Shown here piece after piece: positions 1-7,292 of a stretch of DNA of 12,835 nt. This DNA comes from Bacteroidia bacterium (lineage in GTDB: Bacteria > Bacteroidota > Bacteroidia > Bacteroidales > Dysgonomonadaceae), in NCBI GenBank assembly GCA_025999435.1, contig BNXH01000050.1, forward strand, positions 1 through 12,835, written 5' to 3'. Made by a program: the position numbers and the translations under genes. The notes under the pieces are model-generated. The model was given only the letters and a program-made list of their open reading frames with translations, ran no database searches and had not been told where the DNA came from. Position 1 is the stretch's first letter. Each line of letters begins with the position of its first letter.

Positions 1-135
1 ATTGGGGGCGTCAAACGATGTCGTATTGTCAAAGAACGCTTGCGATGTACTAAATTTGGTTTTGATGATACGGTTATGCTTATCGCCTGTGGCTTGCATA
101 ACTTCCGTATATCATTGAAATATAACGAAATATAA
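1..135 (+). CDS. C-terminal end of a DDE-type transposase (partial, cut by window start)
   Basis: Frame 1 is open from the first base to TAA at 133-135 and gives 44 residues. They begin IGGVKRCRIVKERLR and contain DDTVMLIACGLHNFR. The pattern of a basic (I/V)K(R/K)xRI segment followed by a hydrophobic LIACGLHNFR tail resembles the C-terminus of IS5-like DDE transposases (DDE_Tnp_4 type). The catalytic DDE residues would lie upstream, outside the window, so activity cannot be judged. Only 14 bp separate its stop from the next start codon, and I see no terminal inverted repeat in that gap. It may therefore be a truncated or solitary copy rather than a complete insertion sequence. Family assignment rests on a short tail and is moderate. 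Confidence 0.55.
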   Translation: MGGVKRCRIVKERLRCTKFGFDDTVMLIACGLHNFRISLKYNEI

Positions 136-149
136 ATTTAATCTATATA

Positions 150-611
150 ATGTCTAATATTGTTATCAGGAAGGCTTCTCGCGAAGATTGCCCGCGATTA
201 ATGGCATTAGTAAAAGGATTGGCTGAGTATGAAAAAGCCCCTGAAGAAGTGACCGTTTCTCTTTCTCATTTTGAGGAAAGCGGATTTGGTGATAACCCTG
301 TATGGTGGGCATTTGTAGCGGAGATAGACGGATGGGTTTGCGGATTTTCTTTATATTATATCAGATATAGCACGTGGAAAGGGCGGAGGATATATCTGGA
401 GGATATATATGTAGAGCCGGAAATGCGAGGAAAAGGAATCGGCGCAATGCTTTTTGATGCTGTCATGCAGGAGGGCAAAAGCGGAGATTTCAGTGGAATG
501 ATGTGGCAGGCATTGGATTGGAATCAGCCGGCTCTTGATTTTTACAGTAAATATGGTACACGCTTTGACGAAGAATGGGTTAATTGCTCGATAGAGTTCA
601 AGGATGTTTGA
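150..611 (+). CDS. GNAT acetyltransferase, spermidine/diamine N-acetyltransferase-like
   Basis: The 153-residue protein is a single GNAT domain predicted to move an acetyl group from acetyl-CoA to an amine in the cytosol. The acetyl-CoA pyrophosphate-binding loop is visible as MRGKGIGAML (R93-G98). It follows the beta-strand segment YLEDIYVEP, and FYSKYGT (about 131-137) supplies the usual tyrosine. Several segments resemble eukaryotic spermidine/spermine N1-acetyltransferase: LAEYEKAPEEV near residue 24, the GFG before WWAFVAE, and YLEDIYV. A polyamine or diamine substrate is therefore a reasonable inference, but not proven. The length is normal for a one-domain GNAT. ATG at 150 is the first start after the transposase stop. 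The gene converges on leuB, with a palindromic element between them. Confidence 0.85.
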   Translation: MSNIVIRKASREDCPRLMALVKGLAEYEKAPEEVTVSLSHFEESGFGDNPVWWAFVAEIDGWVCGFSLYYIRYSTWKGRRIYLEDIYVEPEMRGKGIGAMLFDAVMQEGKSGDFSGMMWQALDWNQPALDFYSKYGTRFDEEWVNCSIEFKDV

Positions 612-636
612 TTTAAATATGGATAAAATAAGAAGA

Positions 637-763
637 GGTTGTCCCAAAAGGTTTTTTAGACGTCATCGCGAAGGTAATAGCCCGAAGCAATCCATTAATA
701 ATCAATGATCTGGATTGCTTCACTTTGTTCGCAATGACGGGAATCTCATCTTTTTGGACAGCC
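637..763. repeat. Palindromic repeat element with nested inverted repeats (MITE- or REP-like)
   Basis: The outer arms are GGTTGTCCCAAAAG (637-650) and its inverted counterpart ending GGACAGCC (756-763), with a few mismatches. Inside lies CGTCATCGCGAA (661-672), which pairs with TTCGCAATGACG (728-739) with one mismatch. Further in is a perfect 11-bp stem, GAAGCAATCCA with TGGATTGCTTC, around a 16-nt loop. The GTCAT...CGAAGCAATCC motif is of a kind seen as dispersed palindromes in many bacterial genomes. The element fills the gap between two convergent genes and could fold strongly in both transcripts, perhaps acting as a two-way terminator. No flanking target duplication is evident. Confidence 0.75.
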
Positions 764-788
764 CGTTCGTTTATACTGTATCTGAGAA

Positions 789-1862
789 TCAATTATTTTT
801 TATGTAATTTACAATCCAGTCTCCTACTTCCGATGTAGAGTGGGCTTTTCCATCTTTTAGCGAAATATCTTCAGTAACTACTCCTGCATTCATCGACGCT
901 GCTACAGCATTACGTATAAGAGCGCCTTCTTGATGAAGGTCGAAGGCATATTCAAACATTAAGGCTGCTGAAAGAATTGTTGCTAATGGGTTTGCAATGT
1001 TTTTTCCTGTTGCTTGCGGATATGATCCGTGTATAGGTTCGAATACTGACGTATGTACACCGATAGAAGCAGAAGGAAGCATACCCAATGAACCTGTAAT
1101 AACCGATGCCTCGTCAGTCAGTATATCCCCGAAAAGGTTCTCGGTGACAAGCACATCGAAACGTTTAGGCCATTGAATAATTTGCATGGCAGCATTATCG
1201 ACAAACATATATTCTGTTTCCACTTCCGGGTATTGTTTCTCTATTTCTTGTGCAACTTGTCTCCACAGGCGCGATGTACATAAAACATTAGCCTTATCTA
1301 CAACTGTTACTTTATTGCGGCGCATTTTCGCATATTTGTAGGCCAGGTGCAGGATGCGTTCCACCTCTTCACGTGTATATACACAGGTATCATAGGCTGT
1401 ATCGCCATCTTCGCTACGTCCTTGTGGGCGTCCAAAATAAAGGCCTCCCGTCAGCTCTCTGATACACATAAAGTCGGCTCCATCTACCAGATCGGCACGA
1501 AGAGGCGATTTATGTATCAATGAGGGGAATGTAGACACCGGGCGGATATTGGCATATAACCCTAATTTTTTGCGCATAGCCAGCAATCCTTGTTCGGGAC
1601 GTACTTTTGCCGATGGATTATTATCATATTTCGGATCGCCGATAGCTCCGAACAGAACAGCGTCGGAAGTCATACATAGCTCATGGGTTCCATCAGGGTA
1701 GGGATTGCCAACCTGATCGATAGCCGAAGCTCCAACCAGTCCGTATTCATATGACAGTTCATGTCCGAATTTCTCACATATAGCTTCAGTTACGCGTAAA
1801 GCTTGTCCGATTATTTCCGGACCGATCCCATCTCCGGGAAGTACTGCAATGTTTAGTTTCAT
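789..1862 (-). CDS. leuB: 3-isopropylmalate dehydrogenase
   Basis: This 357-residue NAD-dependent decarboxylating dehydrogenase converts 3-isopropylmalate to 2-oxoisocaproate in leucine synthesis. It probably also converts 3-methylmalate to 2-oxobutyrate in the citramalate route to isoleucine. The N-terminal motif is [10 protein letters not shown]. Substrate and metal residues are visible as R97, R107 and R135 ([12 protein letters not shown]), Y142, K190 (VVDKANVL), D222, D246 and D250 ([10 protein letters not shown]). The nucleotide-binding loop is [15 protein letters not shown] (278-292). The length is typical for the family. It is the last gene of the leu operon, 114 bp after the upstream synthase gene. 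That gap carries a degenerate ATTAGCNN-type repeat. The start at 1862 is fixed by [14 protein letters not shown]. Confidence 0.97.
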   Translation of the reverse strand: MKLNIAVLPGDGIGPEIIGQALRVTEAICEKFGHELSYEYGLVGASAIDQVGNPYPDGTHELCMTSDAVLFGAIGDPKYDNNPSAKVRPEQGLLAMRKKLGLYANIRPVSTFPSLIHKSPLRADLVDGADFMCIRELTGGLYFGRPQGRSEDGDTAYDTCVYTREEVERILHLAYKYAKMRRNKVTVVDKANVLCTSRLWRQVAQEIEKQYPEVETEYMFVDNAAMQIIQWPKRFDVLVTENLFGDILTDEASVITGSLGMLPSASIGVHTSVFEPIHGSYPQATGKNIANPLATILSAALMFEYAFDLHQEGALIRNAVAASMNAGVVTEDISLKDGKAHSTSEVGDWIVNYIKNN

Positions 1863-1976
1863 TATATATTTTTTTATTGTTCTTTTATAAATACCAAGTT
1901 GCTGGTATACTGCTCTCTACTTACCTATCGCTTCGCGCCATTGGCATATTAGCACATTAATTAATTTTCGAATTTA

Positions 1977-3488
1977 CTACATTTCCTCTATCATATTCAA
2001 CATCTTCTCTGTTGCTTTTACAGCCGCTTCGGTCTGGTCGGCATCAAGTCCACGGGTTTTGAATGTTTTACCGTTAAATTCCCATGTAATGACTGTTTGC
2101 ACCAAAGCATCAGTACGACCACCGGGTGGAATATATACAGCGTAATTGGTCAGAGTCGGAGTTGGTTTTCCCAGCCTGGAATAGATTTTATATAAAGCCT
2201 TCGAGAAGGCATGGTATTGCCCGTCTCCCGGAGCTGTCCATTCGTGTTCTTGTCCGTCTATTTCTACTTTCACTGTGGCCGTAGGGCGTAGTCCTTTGGT
2301 AAGAAGGAAAGCAAAGGAAAGTATCTTGATCCGTTTTTCTTTTTCGTTATTCTTTAATACGTCGGATATGATGTAAGGCAGATCGTCCTGTGTGATTATT
2401 TCCTTTTTATCACCTAATTCGATAACACGGTTTGCTACCTTCAACATATCAGCTTCGTCCAGTTCTATACCAAGGGCTTCAATGTTTTTGCGAATATTCG
2501 ATTTACCGGAGAGTTTGCCCAAAGCATATTCGCGAATCCGTCCGAAACGTTCAGGAAATAAGTCGTTGTAATACAGGTTGTTCTTATTGTCTCCGTCGGC
2601 ATGGATACCGGCACATTGAGTGAAGACATTATCACCCACAATCGGTTGGTTAGCAGAAATTACCTGTCCTGAATATGATTCGACTATACGGCTGACTTTG
2701 TTTATAGCTTCTTCCTTAATAGTTGTTTTTAAGTTCAACTGATCGTGAAATACAGCTATCACACTTGCCAAAGATGCATTGCCGGCACGTTCACCCAATC
2801 CGTTCATCGTCACATGCACCCCTTTTACTCCTACCTCGGCAGCAACCATTGTGTTGGCAACACCAAGATCGTAGTCGTTATGTCCATGAAAGTCAAAGTG
2901 CAGGTTAGGATAACGGTTTATCATGCGGCGGCAACATCTCCACACGCTGTGAGGATTCAATATACCCAGTGTGTCGGGAAGCATAAACCTTTTTATCGGG
3001 AGGTCTTTCATTCCATCCATCATGAAATAGACATAATCCTCGGAATGGATGATGCCATTCGACCAGTCTTCGAGATAAACATTGACTGCAATTCCCATTT
3101 TCCGGGCAAGTTCGACTTCATACTTTATGTCGTAAAGATGTTGCTCGGGAGTTTTGCGCAACTGTTCGGTTACATGTTTGTATGAACCTTTTGTAAGTAG
3201 GTTTATCGTCTTGCATCCTGTATCTTTTATCCAATTGAGTGATGTGCCCTTGTCTATAAAACCGAGAATTTCGACCTTTTCGATATGACCTGCTGATGTA
3301 GCCCAATTCGCAATTTTCTTTACCGTATTGAATTCTCCTTCCGAAACGCGAGCCGATGCTACTTCGATACGGTTGACGCCCAAATCGACAAGCAGCAGGT
3401 GCGCTATACTCATTTTCTCCTGAGTGGAAAAGGAAACGCTCGATGTTTGTTCCCCATCGCGAAGGGTTGTGTCCATTATTTCTATCAT
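1977..3488 (-). CDS. cimA: Citramalate synthase (Leptospira CimA-type) / second alpha-isopropylmalate synthase homologue
   Basis: The protein has 503 residues: a DRE-TIM-type condensing barrel (about 1-285), a linker, and a C-terminal LeuA-type allosteric dimer domain (about 385-503, with IPPGGRTDALV near 453). Catalytic and metal residues are D6, R10 and D11 ([10 protein letters not shown]), H201 and H203 (FHGHND) and GLGERAGNAS. From memory of the family, segments such as SFSTQEK, RIEVASARVSEGE, NLLTKGS, VYLEDWSNG and HADGDNKNNLY match the Leptospira citramalate synthase much better than the LeuA in this operon. I therefore infer condensation of pyruvate with acetyl-CoA, feeding isoleucine through LeuCD and LeuB. 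Automatic annotation may call it 2-isopropylmalate synthase. Substrate choice is inferred, not shown. It starts 27 bp after the glycosyltransferase gene. Confidence 0.85.
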   Translation of the reverse strand: MIEIMDTTLRDGEQTSSVSFSTQEKMSIAHLLLVDLGVNRIEVASARVSEGEFNTVKKIANWATSAGHIEKVEILGFIDKGTSLNWIKDTGCKTINLLTKGSYKHVTEQLRKTPEQHLYDIKYEVELARKMGIAVNVYLEDWSNGIIHSEDYVYFMMDGMKDLPIKRFMLPDTLGILNPHSVWRCCRRMINRYPNLHFDFHGHNDYDLGVANTMVAAEVGVKGVHVTMNGLGERAGNASLASVIAVFHDQLNLKTTIKEEAINKVSRIVESYSGQVISANQPIVGDNVFTQCAGIHADGDNKNNLYYNDLFPERFGRIREYALGKLSGKSNIRKNIEALGIELDEADMLKVANRVIELGDKKEIITQDDLPYIISDVLKNNEKEKRIKILSFAFLLTKGLRPTATVKVEIDGQEHEWTAPGDGQYHAFSKALYKIYSRLGKPTPTLTNYAVYIPPGGRTDALVQTVITWEFNGKTFKTRGLDADQTEAAVKATEKMLNMIEEM

Positions 3489-3515
3489 AAGACTAATTAA
3501 TAGCCAGTTTAAATT

Positions 3516-4643
3516 TCATCGAAGGCAGTTATCTATTATATTCCGAACCTTTTCCGTCCAAACATTCCAATTCAGATTACTATTGTATATGTTTTCACAT
3601 CCCTTTTTAAGCAGAGGTAGCTCATCTTTTTCTATACATTCTTTTATTCTATTAGCAAAACCATCACCATTAGCGGAAAGGTCAAGCCTATAACCATTTT
3701 TGCCATTAATGACATAATTGGCAATACCTCCTGTATCGTAAGTGAAAATCGGCAATCCATAAGCACTGGCCTCGCTAAAAGCAATGGCTGAACATTCAGC
3801 TCTGGTAGGTAACAGAAGAATGTCCGATTTGGAAATTATTTCTCTCAGTTGTTGATATTCAGAATCTTTGTTTTTGTTTAAAAAGCCAATGGGTTTTATG
3901 AAATCATACTTTAAATATTCCTTAGGAGTACCTGTGCCGACAATATATAAATGTGCGTTTATGCCCGATTCATTTAATTTCCTTACACACTCTACAGCTA
4001 CGTCACCGCCTTTTCTTTTCCATTCTACGCCAAGAAAGAGGATATTCAACGGCCCGTTTGTCTTATTATCCGTATTATTCACCAGTTCTATTCCATCGAT
4101 ATTAGCCCCGAATTCTATAACCGAAATTTTTTCCTCAGGAACGGAATAATATTCGATATACGCTTTTTTAGCCCAGTCCGAGGATACTATAATATGAGTA
4201 CTGTTTCGGGCTGTTAGTTGTTCTATTTTATTTCCTTCTTTAATATTAAAATCAGATAGATTGAAATAATAATAATTAACCATTAGAGAAAAAGCTGTAT
4301 CGGAAAGATATACTATTGGTTTATTGGTTTTCAGATACGCTACACAAGAAGACGCAGCCGGTGTAAATATTAGATCAACGGAATCTAACAATTTCTTGTT
4401 TGTCTTTTTCGATGATCTTTTGGCAGGATAAGTAAAGTGAGGTGTGAAATTCTTTCCGGAAATCTTACTCATAATCTTTATTATCTTCATATACCTATTG
4501 CCCCAAAAGCTCCGTCTTACGGGTATCCAAATAATCTCATGATCTTTACTGAGATTTCTATGGATTTGATATATTGTTCCAGACCAAACATTCTTTTCCA
4601 GAGGGTGTTTTGATGTTAAAAAACCAATTTTAGTTTTCTTCAT
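3516..4643 (-). CDS. Glycosyltransferase, GT-B fold, family 4-like
   Basis: The 375-residue protein has the two-domain GT-B layout. The first domain (about 1-190) begins KKTKIGFLTSKHP and binds the acceptor. The second (about 197-360) binds the nucleotide sugar and starts with NILFLGVEWKRKGGD, where the lysines and R210 are placed to contact phosphate. The EX7E motif of retaining family-4 enzymes is present as E283 and E291 (ECSAIAFSE), followed by GLPIFTYDTGGIANYV. I see no signal peptide or membrane helix. Donor and acceptor cannot be read from the sequence; a surface glycan is the usual guess. It sits between leuD (20 bp upstream) and the citramalate synthase gene (27 bp downstream) with no leucine-related role I know of. 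It looks more A/T-rich than its neighbours by eye, which suggests a later insertion into the operon. Confidence 0.85.
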   Translation of the reverse strand: MKKTKIGFLTSKHPLEKNVWSGTIYQIHRNLSKDHEIIWIPVRRSFWGNRYMKIIKIMSKISGKNFTPHFTYPAKRSSKKTNKKLLDSVDLIFTPAASSCVAYLKTNKPIVYLSDTAFSLMVNYYYFNLSDFNIKEGNKIEQLTARNSTHIIVSSDWAKKAYIEYYSVPEEKISVIEFGANIDGIELVNNTDNKTNGPLNILFLGVEWKRKGGDVAVECVRKLNESGINAHLYIVGTGTPKEYLKYDFIKPIGFLNKNKDSEYQQLREIISKSDILLLPTRAECSAIAFSEASAYGLPIFTYDTGGIANYVINGKNGYRLDLSANGDGFANRIKECIEKDELPLLKKGCENIYNSNLNWNVWTEKVRNIIDNCLR

Positions 4644-4663
4644 GGTTGTATTTTTTGAAGATT

Positions 4664-5254
4664 CTATAATATCTGTTCTTCCTCAAATTTCTCCGTCAAC
4701 TCTTTTTTAGAGAGCAGGTAGTCTATATCATCCAGTCCCTTAAGAAGGCATTCTTTTTTATAAGGGTTTATATCAAAGCTTTCTGATTTTCCGGTTGCAT
4801 TGTTTGTTATTTCCTGTTTCTCCAGATCGATAGTCAATGTTACTTTCGGATCGGCATTGATGGCAGCAAATATCTCTGTCAAAAATTCGGGAGTGACTAT
4901 AACCGGCAACACACCATTATTCAAAGCATTGTTTCTGAATATGTCAGCAAAAAAGCTGGAAACGACGGCTCTGAATCCATATCCGGCAATAGCCCATGCT
5001 GCATGCTCGCGGCTGGAGCCACTACCGAAGTTTTTTCCTGCGACGAGGATTTTCCCGCTGTATGTCGGATTATTCAACACAAAGTCTGCTTTTGGACTAC
5101 CGTCTTTGTTGTAGCGCCAATCGGCAAAAAGGTTATCTCCGAAGCCTTCTTTGTCTGTTGCTTTCAGAAAACGGGCCGGTATGATCTGGTCTGTATCCAC
5201 ATTCTCTATCGGAAGCGGAACGTATGTCGATGTTAATGTCTGAAACTTTTCCAT
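4664..5254 (-). CDS. leuD: 3-isopropylmalate dehydratase small subunit
   Basis: This 196-residue swivel-domain subunit pairs with LeuC to form isopropylmalate isomerase. It isomerises 2-isopropylmalate to 3-isopropylmalate, and probably citramalate to 3-methylmalate. Family marks are the N-terminal [17 protein letters not shown], the [17 protein letters not shown] segment (around residues 73-90) that contacts the substrate, and the [18 protein letters not shown] segment. The length fits the bacterial long form. It lies downstream of leuC, but the two are separated by a four-helix-bundle gene disrupted by a mobile element, and by four ATTAGCNN repeat units just before its start. Since LeuC and LeuD must assemble together, this wide separation in the operon is notable. 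Confidence 0.97.
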   Translation of the reverse strand: MEKFQTLTSTYVPLPIENVDTDQIIPARFLKATDKEGFGDNLFADWRYNKDGSPKADFVLNNPTYSGKILVAGKNFGSGSSREHAAWAIAGYGFRAVVSSFFADIFRNNALNNGVLPVIVTPEFLTEIFAAINADPKVTLTIDLEKQEITNNATGKSESFDINPYKKECLLKGLDDIDYLLSKKELTEKFEEEQIL

Positions 5255-5269
5255 AATGTCAATTTGTAA

Positions 5270-5305
5270 ATTAGCGAATTAGCATATTAGCATATTAGCA
5301 AATTA
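5270..5305. repeat. Tandem 8-bp repeat ATTAGCNN, four units
   Basis: The plus strand reads ATTAGCGA, ATTAGCAT, ATTAGCAT, ATTAGCAA and then ATTA, a direct repeat of period 8. It lies 16 bp upstream of the leuD start codon and just after the original stop of the disrupted four-helix-bundle gene. Related units on the opposite strand occur at 5854-5877, and a degenerate trace at 1948-1963. Such a run could vary in unit number and change the leuD leader length; that is inference. Confidence 0.8.
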
Positions 5306-5332
5306 AAATGCATCTATTTTCACATTTACTAA

Positions 5333-5831
5333 TTATCTTGATTTAGCTGTTCCGATAATTTTATTAATAATTTTTTGAATAACTTTAATATCTTCTAGTA
5401 AGTAATCTATGATAATTAATGCAACATTCTCTTTGTCATCCTGAGGCACGAAGGATCTTGTTCCTTAAAAGCGGAACTGACAAGAGATGCTTCCTATCGT
5501 CAGCATGACAAAAACGAAAATTATGTTGTAATAAATACTTTCCATTACTTAATTGAGGATTGAAAGGATAATTTTCTGAACTTTTGCAAAGTAGCAACCA
5601 ATATTCAGTCTCGTCAGCTTCTTTGGCCGCTATTTTAAGTTTATGTACAAAATCGGATTTACTCTCTCCGTTCTGTGCTTCCCGAACATTTGCTCCAATA
5701 GATGTTCCGCTTTTCAGTAATTGATTTGCTATAACATATTTTTTTTCTTGTTCCAATATTTCTACAAAAGAAATAATATCCAAAGCAAACTTAAAGGACA
5801 AATCAACTATTACATTTCCCGTTTCCCTCAT
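5333..5831 (-). pseudogene. Four-helix-bundle protein gene (23S rRNA intervening-sequence protein family), split by a small mobile element
   Basis: Residues 1-94 (MRETGNVIVDLSFKFALDII, then SGTSIGANVREAQ and EADETEYWLLL) fit the four-helix-bundle family (TIGR02436/S23-like), whose exact function is uncertain. At residue 95 the frame enters the 149-bp element and runs to TGA at 5436-5438, giving a 131-residue chimera. Excising the element plus one TA (151 bp) joins CAATTA directly to CTAGAAGATATT and continues in frame as LEDIKVIQKI, INKIIGTAKSR, to TAA at 5333-5335. The restored protein has 115 residues, the usual family length, and regains its fourth helix. The chimera has lost that helix and is probably inactive or altered. 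The gene sits between leuC (33 bp upstream) and leuD, so it was itself an addition to the leu operon. Confidence 0.9.
5399..5551. mobile_element. MITE-like element, copy 1 (149 bp, flanked by TA)
   Basis: The element core is 5401-5549, beginning AGTAAT and ending ATTACT, with TA at 5399-5400 and 5550-5551. An inner inverted pair is TTTGTCATCCTGA (5432-5444) with TCAGCATGACAAA (5500-5512), with one mismatch, so the whole unit can fold as a long imperfect hairpin. It encodes no transposase. Copy 2 at 12372-12520 differs by one base (5407 C, 12378 T). The TA flanks and short palindromic ends suit mobilisation by an IS630/Tc1-mariner-type transposase, which is not in the window. The insertion interrupts the four-helix-bundle gene. 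Confidence 0.88.
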
Positions 5832-5853
5832 AATGATTATTTAATTTTCAAAT

Positions 5854-5877
5854 TTGCTAATCTGCTAATTTGCTAAT
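5854..5877. repeat. Tandem 8-bp repeat (TTGCTAAT type), three units, overlapping the leuC stop
   Basis: The plus strand reads TTGCTAAT, CTGCTAAT, TTGCTAAT; on the minus strand these are ATTAGCAA, ATTAGCAG, ATTAGCAA. The units encode the last residues and stop codon of LeuC (ELAN, then TAG at 5865-5867) and extend into the following gap. This is the same unit as the run before leuD, but in opposite orientation. Confidence 0.8.
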
Positions 5878-7262
5878 TCTCTCGGATCTGTGATCTTCCC
5901 TGTTACTGCCGCTGCCGCTGCTACCAATGGTCCGGCAAGGATGGTGCGTGCTCCCGGTCCCTGACGCCCTTCGAAGTTGCGGTTCGATGTAGAAACGGCA
6001 TATTTTCCGGCAGGAACTTTGTCGTCATTCATAGCCAGACAAGCAGAACATCCCGGTTGACGAAGTTCGAATCCGGCATCGGTCAGAATTTTGTCTAGTC
6101 CTTCCGCCTTGATTTGATCTACAACCATATGACTGCCGGGTACAAGCCAAACAACGACATTGTCCGATTTCTTTTTGCCTTTCACGAAATTGGCAAAAGT
6201 ACGGAAGTCTTCAATACGGCCGTTGGTACAGCTACCGAGGAATACATAATCGATCGATTTACCTTCTACTTTTTCTCCCGGTTGGAATCCCATATAGTCC
6301 ATCGATTTTTGGAAAGAAATTCGTCCGGCTTCATCTATTTGTTCAAGTGACGGGATAGAATCGTTTATGGCCATACCCATTCCCGGATTAGTTCCGTATG
6401 TTATCATCGGTTGAATATCTGCCGCGTCGAAAGTAAGTTCTTTGTCAAATTTAGCGCCTTCGTCTGTTTTCAATGTTTTCCAATAGGCAAGGGCTTTATC
6501 CCATTCTTCACCTTTAGGCGCAAATTCACGTCCTTTTACATACGAAAATGTTGTTTCATCGGGAGCGACAAGCCCTCCACGCGCACCCATTTCTATACTC
6601 AGGTTACATAGTGTCATGCGTTCTTCCATCGACATATTGCGGATAGCTTCACCTGCATATTCAACAAAGTATCCGGTAGCGCCGCCTGTCGTCAGTTTGG
6701 AAATCATATAGAGGGCAAGGTCTTTCGCTGTAACGCCTTTTCCCAACTTTCCGTTGAATGTGATACGCATTGTTTTCGGACGTGATTGGAGGATACATTG
6801 AGTAGCTAATACCATTTCTACCTCACTCGTACCTATTCCGAAAGCTATTGCGCCGAAGGCTCCGTGAGTAGACGTATGGCTATCCCCGCATACGATGGTC
6901 ATACCCGGTTGAGTGAAACCATTTTCAGGGCCGATTATATGTACCACACCATTCTTTTTATTTCCCAGTGCATACAATGTCAGTCCAAACTCTTGGGCAT
7001 TTTTGGATAATGTATCCAATTGATTTTTTGAAATGGGATCTTTTACCGGTTGGTCTTGATCGATTGTAGGGGTGTTATGATCTGCTGTTAGCGTTGTTTT
7101 CTCCGGGCGGTACACTTTTAGCCCTCTGGCCCTGAGTCCGTTAAAAGCTTGTGGGCTCGTTACTTCGTGGCAAAAATGGCGGTCGATATATAACTGAGTA
7201 GGGCCGTCCTCTACAGAAGACACTACATGGGCATCCCAGATTTTGTCGAATAAAGTTTTCAT
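5865..7262 (-). CDS. leuC: 3-isopropylmalate dehydratase large subunit
   Basis: The 465-residue aconitase-family subunit carries the catalytic 4Fe-4S cluster of isopropylmalate isomerase and works with LeuD. The three cluster ligands are visible as C345 (FLGSCTNGR) and C405 and C408 ([10 protein letters not shown]). Other family marks are [14 protein letters not shown] near residue 27, the [15 protein letters not shown] segment (124-138), and [20 protein letters not shown] (427-446). The length matches the usual 465-470 residues. It starts 30 bp after leuA. Its last codons (ELAN) and stop lie inside a period-8 repeat, so the extreme C-terminus may have been remodelled by repeat growth. Only the final few residues are affected. 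Confidence 0.97.
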   Translation of the reverse strand: MKTLFDKIWDAHVVSSVEDGPTQLYIDRHFCHEVTSPQAFNGLRARGLKVYRPEKTTLTADHNTPTIDQDQPVKDPISKNQLDTLSKNAQEFGLTLYALGNKKNGVVHIIGPENGFTQPGMTIVCGDSHTSTHGAFGAIAFGIGTSEVEMVLATQCILQSRPKTMRITFNGKLGKGVTAKDLALYMISKLTTGGATGYFVEYAGEAIRNMSMEERMTLCNLSIEMGARGGLVAPDETTFSYVKGREFAPKGEEWDKALAYWKTLKTDEGAKFDKELTFDAADIQPMITYGTNPGMGMAINDSIPSLEQIDEAGRISFQKSMDYMGFQPGEKVEGKSIDYVFLGSCTNGRIEDFRTFANFVKGKKKSDNVVVWLVPGSHMVVDQIKAEGLDKILTDAGFELRQPGCSACLAMNDDKVPAGKYAVSTSNRNFEGRQGPGARTILAGPLVAAAAAVTGKITDPRELAN

Positions 7263-7292
7263 ACTTAAAATTCTATTTTTGTTGATCTATTG

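Noticed and set aside
51..58. TAAATTTG as a promoter -7 box for the acetyltransferase gene
   Set aside because: It lies inside transposase coding sequence and the nearest upstream TTG is 22 nt away. It is too weak to list as a feature.
2745..3185. 146-codon plus-strand open frame
   Set aside because: It lies entirely antisense to the citramalate synthase gene, whose motifs are unambiguous. The antisense translation is rich in Cys, His and Ser with no family pattern.
5270..5877. Short repeats considered as a CRISPR array
   Set aside because: The units are 8 bp in direct contact without spacers, so this is a microsatellite-like repeat.
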